64,000 nucleotides of DNA, from assembly GCF_008369445.1 (NCBI RefSeq), contig NZ_VTWH01000001.1, positions 1,116,001 through 1,180,000 on the forward strand. Reading direction: 5' to 3'. The DNA comes from Aureimonas fodinaquatilis. GTDB taxonomy: Bacteria > Pseudomonadota > Alphaproteobacteria > Rhizobiales > Rhizobiaceae. Below the pieces are notes generated by a model that made no database searches, had not been told where the DNA came from, and saw nothing but the letters and a program-made list of their open reading frames with translations. Shown here piece after piece: positions 26,033-34,421 of the stretch. Both the position numbers and the translations under genes were made by a program. The stretch's first letter is position 1; the number at the start of each line of letters is the position of its first letter.

Positions 26033-26471
26033 TAGCCAAGCTCCTCAATGTCCAAAGTTTGTCGGCAGATAAACACCAAACTGAGCATATCAACAGTCAG
26101 ACTGTCTTACAACATAAGTTTCAGTTCCTCGAAACTGGCAATTTTTATGTGACCAATAAATGAGCAGTTATTCCCGATGTTTATCTGTTGACCCATCGAA
26201 AAGAATATGAATAGATGTCGTCAGACAGACTGACATTATGCCGATGTATTCAGGTTTGGCACAGCGTTTAGATGACGTGGCCGATGGGAGTTCAGGCCAT
26301 GCACGATGTTCTTCCCGCAGTAGACTTCAATAACTCTGTATGCGCGATCCGCTCTTTTGGACGGATAACGCGTCATCGTGGGTCAATGATCTTAGCAAAC
26401 CTCTGCATCCAGAGATGCAGCCGGCGGGACGGTTGTTAGTCGTTCGGGCAACAAGCAAGGAAGGGAAAGCT
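26033..26471. promoter_or_regulatory. Divergent control region with two inverted operator-like sites
   Basis: This 439-base, locally AT-rich region separates the oxidoreductase and tctC starts. The motif AGACAGTCTGACT occurs on the minus strand at 26095-26107 and, with two mismatches, as AGACAGACTGACA on the plus strand at 26223-26235. Each is itself partly palindromic. Their inverted arrangement about 116 bases apart between divergent promoters suggests binding sites for the island's GntR protein. I do not see confident -35/-10 boxes. Confidence 0.45.
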
Positions 26472-27455
26472 ATGAGAAATACAACTATAACTCGCCGGTG
26501 TGCCTTGGCACTCAGCACTGCGGTCACCCTGTCTTTCATATTGGTAGCACCAGCTGCGGCACAGAGCGGTTATCCAAACCGTGACATCACCTTCGTTGTT
26601 CCATATTCGCCCGGTGCTGTGGGTGACATTCTGGCCCGAAAATATACCGCGCTTCTTGGTGAGCTTCTGAAAGTCACTGTCGTCGTGAACAATGTTCCTG
26701 GCGGATCCGGTACGATCGGCACGGTAGAAATTTTTGGCGCCGAGCCCGATGGATATACGATCGGCTACGGCCATAACTCGCCTCTTGCCGTGCAGCCGCA
26801 CAATAACCCAGGCCTGCCCTATACCAATGCTGAGGAGTTTACGACCATCGGCGGTGTCGGGCATCAATCCGGTACGGTTTCGGTCAACGGGGCTTCCCAG
26901 TGGAAAACCTTCTCTGAATTCGTTGAATCGGCAAAAGCCGATCCCGGCGGCATCTCCATTGCGGTGGGTGGTGCCGGTAACGTCAAAGACCTTCAATTGC
27001 AGCAGTTCCAGCAAGCTGCGGGCGTCGAGTTCAATATTGTGCCATTTGCGGGCGGCGGCGCTGAGGCCGTGGTTGCGGTGATGGGGCAAATTGTAGACGG
27101 CGTTTCGGTCGCGTCGACAAGCGTTCGCGGGCAGATCCAATCAGGTGATCTTCGCCCCTTGGCGATGTTCGTTGATCTTGAGGCCGACGAAGTGGATGGG
27201 TTTGAGGTAATTACGCACCGAGAATATCCTGGCATGCTGTATTTGCAGGATTCCTCGGGTGTAATTGGCCCCAAAGGTATTCCTGAAGATGTCGTAGCCG
27301 TTCTCGAGGCTGCACATCTCGAGATCATGTCAAACCCTGAGTTCATCGCCAAGCTTGAGGCTGACGGCTATGTCGTCGACCCGACGAACTCAAAAGAGTA
27401 TCTCGCCCAGCTCGTCAGCGATTATTCCAATTTCGGTCAAATCCTTGGCAAGTGA
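26472..27455 (+). CDS. tctC: Tripartite tricarboxylate-type transporter substrate-binding protein (TctC/Bug family)
   Basis: A periplasmic binding protein of 327 residues. A signal peptide of about 31 residues ends in APAAAQ. The mature start YPNRDITFVVPYSPGAVGDILAR is the typical TctC/Bug opening with the substrate-carboxylate loop. A long C-terminal lobe ends in ...EYLAQLVSDYSNFGQILGK. It delivers a carboxylated solute to the TctA/TctB membrane complex. The start at 26472 is backed by GGGAAAG. The substrate is not encoded in any motif I can read. The context suggests a gamma-glutamyl compound rather than citrate. Confidence 0.88.
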   Translation: MRNTTITRRCALALSTAVTLSFILVAPAAAQSGYPNRDITFVVPYSPGAVGDILARKYTALLGELLKVTVVVNNVPGGSGTIGTVEIFGAEPDGYTIGYGHNSPLAVQPHNNPGLPYTNAEEFTTIGGVGHQSGTVSVNGASQWKTFSEFVESAKADPGGISIAVGGAGNVKDLQLQQFQQAAGVEFNIVPFAGGGAEAVVAVMGQIVDGVSVASTSVRGQIQSGDLRPLAMFVDLEADEVDGFEVITHREYPGMLYLQDSSGVIGPKGIPEDVVAVLEAAHLEIMSNPEFIAKLEADGYVVDPTNSKEYLAQLVSDYSNFGQILGK

Positions 27456-27930
27456 TAGCGCAGCGCACAAAACGCGCACCTGGCGTATTGGCCGCGCCAT
27501 AGCCGGTATTCTGGGGCTGATTTTTGCCTTGGTCTACTTGTTTGAAGGCCGGAACCTTCCCGTTGGCCAAATGAGGGCGCCAGGGGCTGGTATCTTCCCG
27601 CTCGTGGTTGGAGTGATTTTTGCTCTGGTAAGCATGGGTGTCATCATCGACGCGCTTTGGAGCAAAATGCCGGGGAAGGTCACCTTGCCAGCTGGGGAAG
27701 ACCGCAAGCGCTTGATCATCATCTTTTGCGCCTTTCTCGTCTACGTCGGTCTTATCAACCTACTCGGGTTCCTGATCTCAACTGTATTGTTGGTTATCGT
27801 CTTCACGCGTGTGGTTGGAGAAGTTTCCTGGCTTAAGGCCGCGATGTGCGGTTTCGGGCTCACGCTTTTGGTCTGGCTTGCGTTCGCGGTTCTGCTCGGA
27901 GTTCGGTTGCCAGCGGGAATATGGGGCTGA
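27445..27930 (+). CDS. tctB: Tripartite tricarboxylate-type transporter small membrane subunit (TctB)
   Basis: A small membrane protein of 161 residues with four predicted helices, starting near IAGILGLIFALVYLFEG. It shows the family features PGAGIFPLVVGVIFALVS and a last helix pair GLTLLVWLAFAVLLGVRLPAG. It is the small subunit of the TTT carrier. The likely start is TTG at 27445, overlapping the tctC end by 11 bases; no ATG lies near the correct N-terminus, so the exact start is uncertain. It is directly followed by tctA (stop, one base, ATG). Confidence 0.8.
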   Translation: MASDSAAHKTRTWRIGRAIAGILGLIFALVYLFEGRNLPVGQMRAPGAGIFPLVVGVIFALVSMGVIIDALWSKMPGKVTLPAGEDRKRLIIIFCAFLVYVGLINLLGFLISTVLLVIVFTRVVGEVSWLKAAMCGFGLTLLVWLAFAVLLGVRLPAGIWG

Positions 27931-27931
27931 C

Positions 27932-29452
27932 ATGGAAGCAATAATGGGCTTGCTTCAGGGATTTAGCGTTGCTTTCCTCCCTGAAAATCTTTTGGCGGCG
28001 CTTGCCGGCGCTGCGCTGGGAACTGCCGTAGGTGTACTTCCAGGGCTTGGGCCACTCGGTGGTGCAGCACTTATACTACCGTTCACTTATGCCATGAGCC
28101 CCACCGCTGCGATCATCATGATCGCCGGCATTTACTATGGTGGAATGTATGGCGGTTCTACCACATCGGTGCTTCTTAACGTGCCTGGAGAGACCGCGTC
28201 GGTTGTCACAACGCTGGACGGTTACCCGCTAACGCAAAAAGGGCGGGCGGGACCAACCCTGTTCATCATGGCAGTTGGTTCAGCCATTGCTGCATTTATC
28301 TCGCTTGTACTGGTTACCCTGTTTGCACCCTGGCTCGCCAGGTTCGGCGTCAATTTCGGTCCGGCCGAATTTTTCGCAGTGATGACCTGTGGTCTGATTG
28401 TCCTCTCGCGAATATCGGGGGGTAATCTGGTCAGTAACCTGTTCCCACTCATGCTTGGCATTTTGTTGGGCACAATCGGGCAGGAGCCCGTGACCTCAAT
28501 TGCAAGATTTACCTTCGGGTATTTTCCACTCATCGCCGGACTTGAACTCACTGCCATTGCTATCGGACTTTTCGGTATCGCCGAGATCATGCGCATGATC
28601 GAAAAGCGCGAATCCATACCCAAAATAATGCGTATCAGGGTGCGTGACATGCTGCCCAGCCGCGAAGAATGGCGCCGATCCTGGGCGCCGTGGGGACGCG
28701 GTTCACTGGTCGGCTTCGTATTCGGCCTCTTGCCCGGCCCTTCGGCGGCCTTGTCGTCATTTGCCTCTTATCAACTGGAGAAGAAGGTCTCGAAGGGGCG
28801 GCATGAAATGGGAACCGGCGCTATCGAAGGCGTGGCCGGACCTGAAGCAGCCAACAATGCGGCAGCGACTTCCGGGATGATCCCGGTCTTGGCGCTGGGG
28901 CTGCCTTTTTCGGCAACTCTGGCACTCATCCTGGCGGCTTTGATGATTCACGGTATCCAGCCCGGGCCGCTCCTGCCGGTTCAGCACCCCGATATCTTCT
29001 GGGGTGTGATTGCCTCTATGTGGGTGGGCAACGTCATGTTGCTGGTGCTCAACATCCCGATGATCGGCATCTGGGTTTCGATGCTCAAGGTGCCACCCTA
29101 TCTTCTGGGAGCCTTCGTTCTGGTAATCGCTGCTGTGGGAACCTACAGCGTCCGGCACAATATCGTGGATGTCTATCTTCTGGCAGGTGCAGCGGGCGTT
29201 GGTTATTTCTTCAACAAGCTCAACTTCAGCCTGTCGCCGCTCATCCTGGGCTTCATTCTTGGCCCTGAGATTGAGAAACATCTCCGGCAGGGCCTGTTCC
29301 TCTCGAGAGGTGATCTCATCTACTTCATAGAGCGACCGATCGCCGCCACTCTCTGGGGCCTGACGATTGCAGTGTTCCTTGGCGTGATCATCTACCGACT
29401 ATTAGGAAAGGATGCTGCACGTAAGATGGAAAAATTCGAGCTCGAAGACTAA
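27932..29452 (+). CDS. tctA: Tripartite tricarboxylate-type transporter large membrane subunit (TctA)
   Basis: The channel subunit of the carrier: 506 residues with about 11-12 hydrophobic helices. It has the TctA blocks GTAVGVLPGLGPLGGAALILP, YYGGMYGGSTTSVLLNVPGE and the second half-repeat GFVFGLLPGPSAALSSFASY with PEAANNAAATSGMIPVLALG. Solute uptake is driven by a sodium or proton gradient in this family. It starts one base after the tctB stop and is followed after 71 bases by the first gamma-glutamyltransferase gene. This links uptake to hydrolysis in one operon. Confidence 0.92.
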   Translation: MEAIMGLLQGFSVAFLPENLLAALAGAALGTAVGVLPGLGPLGGAALILPFTYAMSPTAAIIMIAGIYYGGMYGGSTTSVLLNVPGETASVVTTLDGYPLTQKGRAGPTLFIMAVGSAIAAFISLVLVTLFAPWLARFGVNFGPAEFFAVMTCGLIVLSRISGGNLVSNLFPLMLGILLGTIGQEPVTSIARFTFGYFPLIAGLELTAIAIGLFGIAEIMRMIEKRESIPKIMRIRVRDMLPSREEWRRSWAPWGRGSLVGFVFGLLPGPSAALSSFASYQLEKKVSKGRHEMGTGAIEGVAGPEAANNAAATSGMIPVLALGLPFSATLALILAALMIHGIQPGPLLPVQHPDIFWGVIASMWVGNVMLLVLNIPMIGIWVSMLKVPPYLLGAFVLVIAAVGTYSVRHNIVDVYLLAGAAGVGYFFNKLNFSLSPLILGFILGPEIEKHLRQGLFLSRGDLIYFIERPIAATLWGLTIAVFLGVIIYRLLGKDAARKMEKFELED

Positions 29453-29523
29453 CGCAGAACATGTGCCATACCCTCCAGGGGAGCGGCGCATCGAAAATAC
29501 CATGCAGCATATCGGAGACGACA

Positions 29524-31269
29524 ATGGATCAGGATGTAACGAAACAACTGCCTGGCATGGCACCGCATCGCTCCCGATTCATGGGCTTCAATCATGCTGT
29601 TGCTGCCGGCCACTATCTCGCAGCGCAGGCGGCGTTTCAGATCCTGGAAGCGGGTGGCAACGCTATCGACGCCGGTGTCGCCGGTGGCATTGCACTGGGT
29701 GTCGTGCAAAGCGAATATGTTGGGTTTGGCGGGGTTGCTCCGATCATGATCCGGCTTGCAGAAACGGGGCAAACATGGACTTTAGCCGGGGTAGGGCACT
29801 GGCCGGCAGCTACTGATGTCGAGGTGTTTCGCACCCGTTTTGGTGGTCGTATCCCGCGCGGCGTCCTGCGCACTGTCATACCGGCGGCGCCTGCGTCGTG
29901 GATTGGGGCGCTACAACGCTTCGGCACGATGTCGTATGGCGAGGTCGCCTCGGCGGCCCTTTGCTTCGCACGCGACGGCTTTCCTATGCCCTCGTTAATG
30001 AACATGATCATCAACAAGCATGCGAAAGAATATGGCGCGTATGAGAGCAGTGCCGCGATCTATCTGCGAGATGGTAAGGCTCCGGCGGTCGGAGAACGTT
30101 TCGTCCAGAGCGACCTTGCCAGCGTGATCCAGTATATGATCGATGAGGAAAAGCGCGCACTGTCAACAGGCGATCGGGCAACAGGTCTGAAAGCTGCACG
30201 TGATGCCTTCTATCGTGGTGATATTGGCGCCAAAATGGTCCGTTATCACGAGGAAAACGGTGGCTGGCTATCCATGTCCGATCTCGCGGATTACGAGGTC
30301 AAAACGGAGCAGATAAATCCGACCCAGTTTGGCGATATGGAACTCTTTACGTGCGGACCGTGGTGTCAGGGCCCTGTACTTGCCCAGACGGCAGGCATGC
30401 TGAAAGTGCACGATCTAAAGGCATTTGGTCATAATTCAATCGACTATATTCATTTTCTGACAGAGGCGTTCAAACTGGCTTATGCCGACCGCCACGCCTA
30501 TGTCGGAGATCCCGATTTTGTGGACGTCCCCTATACACAGATGGTTTCGCCGGAATATCTTGCGCAAAGGGCGAAAAATATTTCCATGGTAAAGGCAACC
30601 CCTGGCATGCCCGAGGCTGGCAATGCATACGGCTTTGCGCAACCGAACCCAAAAACTGCGCAATCTGTTGACGATGTTGAGCATCTTGATACCTCCTATA
30701 TCTCGGTGGTTGACAAAGACGGGAACGCGTTTTCAGCAACGCCGAGCGATGGCTCTTCAACCTCGCCGGTCATTCCGGGGCTGGGTTTTGTTCCTTCAAG
30801 TCGCGGTGTGCAGTCTTGGGTCGATGCCACCGCACCGGCGGTTGCGGGCCCCGGGCGCAGGCCGCGTTTAACGCCAAACCCGGTGATCCTTCATAAGCCT
30901 GATCATTTCGTGCAGCCGATCGGTTCGCCTGGTAATGACGTCCAGCCGCAAGCAATTTTGCAGGTTATTCTAAATGTTCATGTTTTTGGAATGACCCCAC
31001 AGGAGGCTGTGGAAGCGCCGCGCTTCGCCACTTTTAGTTACCCGCGTTCGTCCGAACCTCATTCCTATGACCCTGGTCTGCTCAAACTCGAAGAGCGGAT
31101 TAATCCGGCTGTTTTCGACGGCCTTGCAGCCCTCGGACACGACGTTCAGCGCTGGCCTGATTGGGAGTGGACCGCCGGCGCGGTGTGCACGGTTCTTGCC
31201 GACAGCAAGGCAGGCTTACTTGAAGGTGGCGCCGATCCCAGACGTCCGACTTCGGCGCTGGCAAGGTAA
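29524..31269 (+). CDS. Gamma-glutamyltransferase family protein (first copy)
   Basis: A 581-residue Ntn-hydrolase of the GGT family. It opens with the family block AAQAAFQILEAGGNAIDAGVAGG. The probable processing site and nucleophile threonine is in EHLDTSYISVVDKDGNAFSA near residue 405, and the small-subunit glycine-rich loop GSPGNDVQPQAILQVILNV follows. It should cleave itself into two subunits and hydrolyse or transfer gamma-glutamyl groups. Unlike the classical periplasmic GGT, it has no signal peptide, so it is predicted to be cytoplasmic. GGAG lies six bases before the ATG. It diverges clearly from the second copy and is not a recent duplicate. Confidence 0.87.
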   Translation: MDQDVTKQLPGMAPHRSRFMGFNHAVAAGHYLAAQAAFQILEAGGNAIDAGVAGGIALGVVQSEYVGFGGVAPIMIRLAETGQTWTLAGVGHWPAATDVEVFRTRFGGRIPRGVLRTVIPAAPASWIGALQRFGTMSYGEVASAALCFARDGFPMPSLMNMIINKHAKEYGAYESSAAIYLRDGKAPAVGERFVQSDLASVIQYMIDEEKRALSTGDRATGLKAARDAFYRGDIGAKMVRYHEENGGWLSMSDLADYEVKTEQINPTQFGDMELFTCGPWCQGPVLAQTAGMLKVHDLKAFGHNSIDYIHFLTEAFKLAYADRHAYVGDPDFVDVPYTQMVSPEYLAQRAKNISMVKATPGMPEAGNAYGFAQPNPKTAQSVDDVEHLDTSYISVVDKDGNAFSATPSDGSSTSPVIPGLGFVPSSRGVQSWVDATAPAVAGPGRRPRLTPNPVILHKPDHFVQPIGSPGNDVQPQAILQVILNVHVFGMTPQEAVEAPRFATFSYPRSSEPHSYDPGLLKLEERINPAVFDGLAALGHDVQRWPDWEWTAGAVCTVLADSKAGLLEGGADPRRPTSALAR

Positions 31270-31335
31270 TCATCCAAAAAAGACTGAGAGGGTAAGGCAT
31301 TGCCTCATCTCAAATAAAACCGAAAAGGGCTTTGG

Positions 31336-32928
31336 ATGAACGACTTTTCCTATTCTATGCCGTATGGGGCGTCTCGTCGGCCAGTTATGGCACGTAACAT
31401 GGTTGCCACCTCTCAGCCCTTGGCTGCGCAGGCCGGGCTCTCGATGCTGGCGCGGGGTGGCAATGCCGTCGATGCGGCACTGGCTGCAGCCGCGACGCTC
31501 ACTGTGGTGGAACCTACGGGCAATGGTTTAGGCAGCGACGCCTTCGCAATTATCTGGGATGGTAAAGAATTGCATGGCCTCAATGCGTCGGGGCGTTCGC
31601 CTGCCGGTTGGACGCCGGAGCGTTTCGCCGGGTACTGCAAAATGCCGGCGCGTGGATGGGAGAGCGTTACGGTTCCCGGAGCAGTATCTGCCTGGGTCGA
31701 TCTCTCGAAAAAGTTCGGGATGCTTGATTTCGAAACTCTCCTCGCTCCTGCCATCGGTTATGCCGAAGACGGTTTTGCCGTGTCTCCAATTATTTCCGAT
31801 CTCTGGGCCAAGGGCACCGCTCTGCTCAACGATCAACCGGGTTTTGCCGAAGCATTCATGCCTCAGGGGCGTGCTCCGCACGCTGGAGAAATTTTTCGTA
31901 ATCCGGCTCTGGCCGCTTCGCTAAGAGCCATTGCGGAAAGCAGGGGCGAAGAATTCTATCGGGGCGGGCTGGCGAAAAAAATCGCGGCGTTTGCTGCGGA
32001 ACAAGGTGCGGCGCTGACGGTCGAGGACATGGCTGCCCACACTAATGACTGGTGCGGCACCGTTTCGATGGATTTCGGTGATGTGCAACTACATGAAATT
32101 CCTCCCAACGGGCAGGGGATCGTCGCGCTCATGGCGCTCGGCATCCTGTCCAATCTGCCGCTCGACCAGTACGGGCCGGACGACGCACAATCCTTGCATT
32201 ATCAGATCGAGGCTATCAAACTGGCCATGGCGGACACTGAGCGGTTTGTATCTGATCCGGCTTATATGACGGTCAGCACCGATGCACTTCTCAATAAAGA
32301 TTATCTCAAGTCTCGGGCCGCCTTGATCGATCCCGACCGCGCTCAGCAGTTTGAGGTTGGGGCACCGGTGCACGGTGGCACAGTGTATCTCACGACCGCC
32401 GATGCGAGTGGAATGATGGTCTCCTATATCCAGTCGAACTATTCCGGTTTCGGCTCCGGCGTGGTCGTGCCTGGCACAGGCATTCACCTGCAAAACCGAG
32501 GGCTGGGCTTCACGCTGGAGGAGGGACACCCCAATCAGGTCGGCCCCAACAAGCGTCCTTTCCATACCATCATTCCGGGCTTTCTTATGAAGGCAGGTAA
32601 GCCCCTGATGAGCTTTGGTGTAATGGGTGGCCCGATGCAGGCCCAAGGACACGTACAAATGGTTTTGCGCACTCAGCTCTATGGCCAGAACCCTCAGGCG
32701 GCAAGTGACGCACCCCGCTGGCGCTTCGTTTCGGACCTCAACGTTGCCGTTGAAAGCACAATGGCTGCAGATACCATCGATGCTCTGGAGGCGCGGGGCC
32801 ATATCATTTCGCGCGAGGAACCCGACAGCAGCTTTGGCTTTGGCGGCGCGCAACTCATTCATCGCAATGACTTTGGGTATGTCGCAGGCTCCGACCATCG
32901 CAAAGACGGCATGGCCGTTGGATTTTAA
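31336..32928 (+). CDS. Gamma-glutamyltransferase family protein (second copy)
   Basis: A second GGT-family Ntn-hydrolase of 530 residues. It has the opening ARNMVATSQPLAAQAGLSMLARGGNAVDAALAAAATL, the nucleophile region HGGTVYLTTADASGMMVSYIQSN near residue 345, and the small-subunit loop FGVMGGPMQAQGHVQM. The nucleophile context differs from the first copy (GGTVYLTT versus LDTSYIS), which suggests different donor preferences or a heteromeric pair. There is no signal peptide. It lies 66 bases after the first copy and 33 bases before ridA, in one operon with the transporter. The reaction is assigned at family level only. Confidence 0.87.
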   Translation: MNDFSYSMPYGASRRPVMARNMVATSQPLAAQAGLSMLARGGNAVDAALAAAATLTVVEPTGNGLGSDAFAIIWDGKELHGLNASGRSPAGWTPERFAGYCKMPARGWESVTVPGAVSAWVDLSKKFGMLDFETLLAPAIGYAEDGFAVSPIISDLWAKGTALLNDQPGFAEAFMPQGRAPHAGEIFRNPALAASLRAIAESRGEEFYRGGLAKKIAAFAAEQGAALTVEDMAAHTNDWCGTVSMDFGDVQLHEIPPNGQGIVALMALGILSNLPLDQYGPDDAQSLHYQIEAIKLAMADTERFVSDPAYMTVSTDALLNKDYLKSRAALIDPDRAQQFEVGAPVHGGTVYLTTADASGMMVSYIQSNYSGFGSGVVVPGTGIHLQNRGLGFTLEEGHPNQVGPNKRPFHTIIPGFLMKAGKPLMSFGVMGGPMQAQGHVQMVLRTQLYGQNPQAASDAPRWRFVSDLNVAVESTMAADTIDALEARGHIISREEPDSSFGFGGAQLIHRNDFGYVAGSDHRKDGMAVGF

Positions 32929-32961
32929 TGTCAGACTTAATTCCAGTCTTAGGAGACACTC

Positions 32962-33309
32962 ATGATTGAACGCATCGAAAGCACGCCCATCATGCACCGC
33001 ATCGTTAAAACCAACGGCATGCTCTATTTGGGAGGAATTGTTGCAGATGACTTCAGCGAGGACATGGAAGGGCAAACACGCCAAGTTTGCGGCAAAATCG
33101 AAAAACTTTTGGTTCAGGCCGGTTCGGGAAAAGACAAGATCGTTTCTGCACAGATTTATGTTACAGATATTTCTGCAAAGGGCGGATTGAACAAGGCTTG
33201 GACGGAATGGCTTGCGACCGAACATCTGCCAGCCAGAGCGACTGTAGGGGTGGCCAGCCTTGGAAGTGAAAATACCCTTATTGAAATCGTCGTTGTCGCC
33301 ACTGCCTAG
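32962..33309 (+). CDS. RidA family protein (enamine/imine deaminase)
   Basis: A 115-residue member of the RidA/YjgF/UK114 family, trimeric proteins that hydrolyse reactive enamines and imines. It shows the family path LYLGGIVADD, TRQVCGKIEKLLVQAGSGKDKIVSAQIYVTDI and the active-site arginine block PARATVGVASLG followed by IEIVVVA. As the last gene of the island operon it fits a clean-up role for imines released by the FAD oxidoreductase. AGGAG lies upstream of the ATG. The stop codon abuts the right repeat of the island. Confidence 0.87.
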   Translation: MIERIESTPIMHRIVKTNGMLYLGGIVADDFSEDMEGQTRQVCGKIEKLLVQAGSGKDKIVSAQIYVTDISAKGGLNKAWTEWLATEHLPARATVGVASLGSENTLIEIVVVATA

Positions 33310-33323
33310 GTAAGCGGCACCAT
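33310..33323 (+). repeat. Right attachment-site repeat
   Basis: An exact 14-base copy (GTAAGCGGCACCAT) of the tRNA-Thr 3' end, in direct orientation, immediately after the RidA stop codon. It marks the probable right end of the island. Confidence 0.7.
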
Positions 33324-33698
33324 TTCCCGACCCGGACACAAATTACAGTCAATCATCACAGGTTAAATCCTCGCTTCAACCTTTGCGTGCGAAGTGGTTT
33401 GCGCCTGTTCTGGCAGGATTGACAGAGACGCGTGAAAGCGAGAAACACCCTGCTGGAACCGTACGTGCGGTTCCGGGGCGTGGAAACCCCAAACGATTAG
33501 GTGTGTTGTGCTGACCTGGAGCAGCACTATCTCTTGACCTATGGTCGGGGAGCCTGCGGCGTATGCAACAGGTTCTCCGAACTAAAGGCCGTGGGGACCG
33601 TATTCGTTCGGTTTTCCAACTCCCCGATCACCAGAGATCAAGGGGCCATGCGCGGGGACGTACCGCGCTTACCCCCTCTGATTGGGGGGGGGAATCGC
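33324..33698. other. Unexplained non-coding stretch rich in hairpins
   Basis: About 375 bases between the island end and the thermonuclease gene, without a convincing gene. Inverted repeats include GGAACCG/CGGTTCC with a TACGTG loop (33454-33473), GGGG/CCCC (33475-33490), GTGCTG/CAGCAC around 33508-33527, and GGAG-CTG/CAG-CTCC around 33549-33578. A GTGCG sequence near 33386 and the ACGTGCGGTTC string recall group II intron ends. No catalytic domain V triad or reverse transcriptase is visible, so I leave it unidentified. Confidence 0.35.
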
Positions 33699-34124
33699 AT
33701 GAAATCCATCACCGTGGCGGTCGTGCTTCTCGTTGTCGTAGGCTCCGGATCGTTGCTGGCCGCGGGTAAAGCAGCGCCCGCCGGTTATGAATTGTGCGGC
33801 AGCAAAGTGCGGATCAACTGCATTGTCGATGGTGATACGCTGTGGAGCAACGGCGTCAAAATTCGCATCGCCGAAATTGATGCGCCGGAAATTATCCATC
33901 CTCGATGTGCTGCCGAGAAAAATCTTGGCGAGCAAGCCGCAATCAGGCTGTTGCAGCTCGTGAATGATGGCCCTTTCGACATCAAGCCATGGCATGGCCG
34001 CAGTACAGACAAATATGGCCGCCAGCTCCGTCTTTTGGTTCGCAACGGCCGCTCTCTTGGCAGTATTTTAATGGAGGAAGGCCTGGCACGCCCGTGGACC
34101 GGGCAGAGACAGTTCTGGTGCTGA
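33699..34124 (+). CDS. Secreted thermonuclease (SNase)-like protein
   Basis: A 141-residue staphylococcal-nuclease-like protein with a signal peptide of about 25 residues (SITVAVVLLVVVGSGSLLAAG). The SNase core reads CIVDGDTLWSNGVKIRIAEIDAPEI, with the arginine and aspartates for calcium and phosphate binding. A glutamate in KNLGEQAAIRLL and the second arginine in DKYGRQLRLLVRNG follow, ending GSILMEEGLARPW. It is shorter than Nuc but matches the many small bacterial family members, so activity is plausible but unproven. I start at 33699; the frame continues upstream to 33501 with no recognisable protein. It lies between the island and the RTX block. Confidence 0.82.
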   Translation: MKSITVAVVLLVVVGSGSLLAAGKAAPAGYELCGSKVRINCIVDGDTLWSNGVKIRIAEIDAPEIIHPRCAAEKNLGEQAAIRLLQLVNDGPFDIKPWHGRSTDKYGRQLRLLVRNGRSLGSILMEEGLARPWTGQRQFWC

Positions 34125-34421
34125 CTGGAATCTCGTTTACTGCGTACGTCATGCTCTCATAACAATAAGTAATATTATTTTAAATTTCTAAAATAACTGG
34201 AATATCAGACATAATAAAGTTGCCTGATTTTGTGGATTCACATATATGCGTGCCAAAATAAAATAAATTTATAATCATTAAAATATTATTATTCGAAATT
34301 AAATACTCAATCGTAAATAGCATAAGACTGAATCATCACTCATGGCGATAAAAATCAAAGCCCGTTTCAGCATAATTTTGAATAAAACTGCGTAAATAAA
34401 ACTATATAGTAAGGGCCTGTT
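34125..34421. other. AT-rich intergenic region before the RTX fragment
   Basis: About 300 bases of strongly AT-rich sequence with many short A and T runs, in clear contrast to the GC-richer core. It probably contains the promoter for the following gene, but no single promoter stands out. The composition suggests foreign DNA or H-NS-like silencing targets. Confidence 0.5.

Larger units (their letters stand above)
23955..33323. mobile_element. Genomic island in the tRNA-Thr gene, bounded by 14-bp direct repeats
   Basis: The 3' end of the tRNA-Thr gene reads GTAAGCGGCACCAT at 23955-23968. The same 14 bases recur in the same orientation at 33310-33323, one base past the RidA stop. Integration into tRNA 3' ends by tyrosine recombinases leaves exactly this pattern. 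The enclosed genes form one catabolic module and use more C-ending leucine and isoleucine codons than the flanking core genes. No integrase, excisionase or transposase is visible, so the element is probably no longer self-mobile or is moved in trans. The 200 bases between the tRNA and the GntR stop hold nothing I recognise. Confidence 0.7.

Noticed and set aside
33380-33540. A group II intron at the island end
   Set aside because: Only short look-alike strings are present. No domain V with its catalytic triad, no bulged-A domain VI and no reverse transcriptase could be found.
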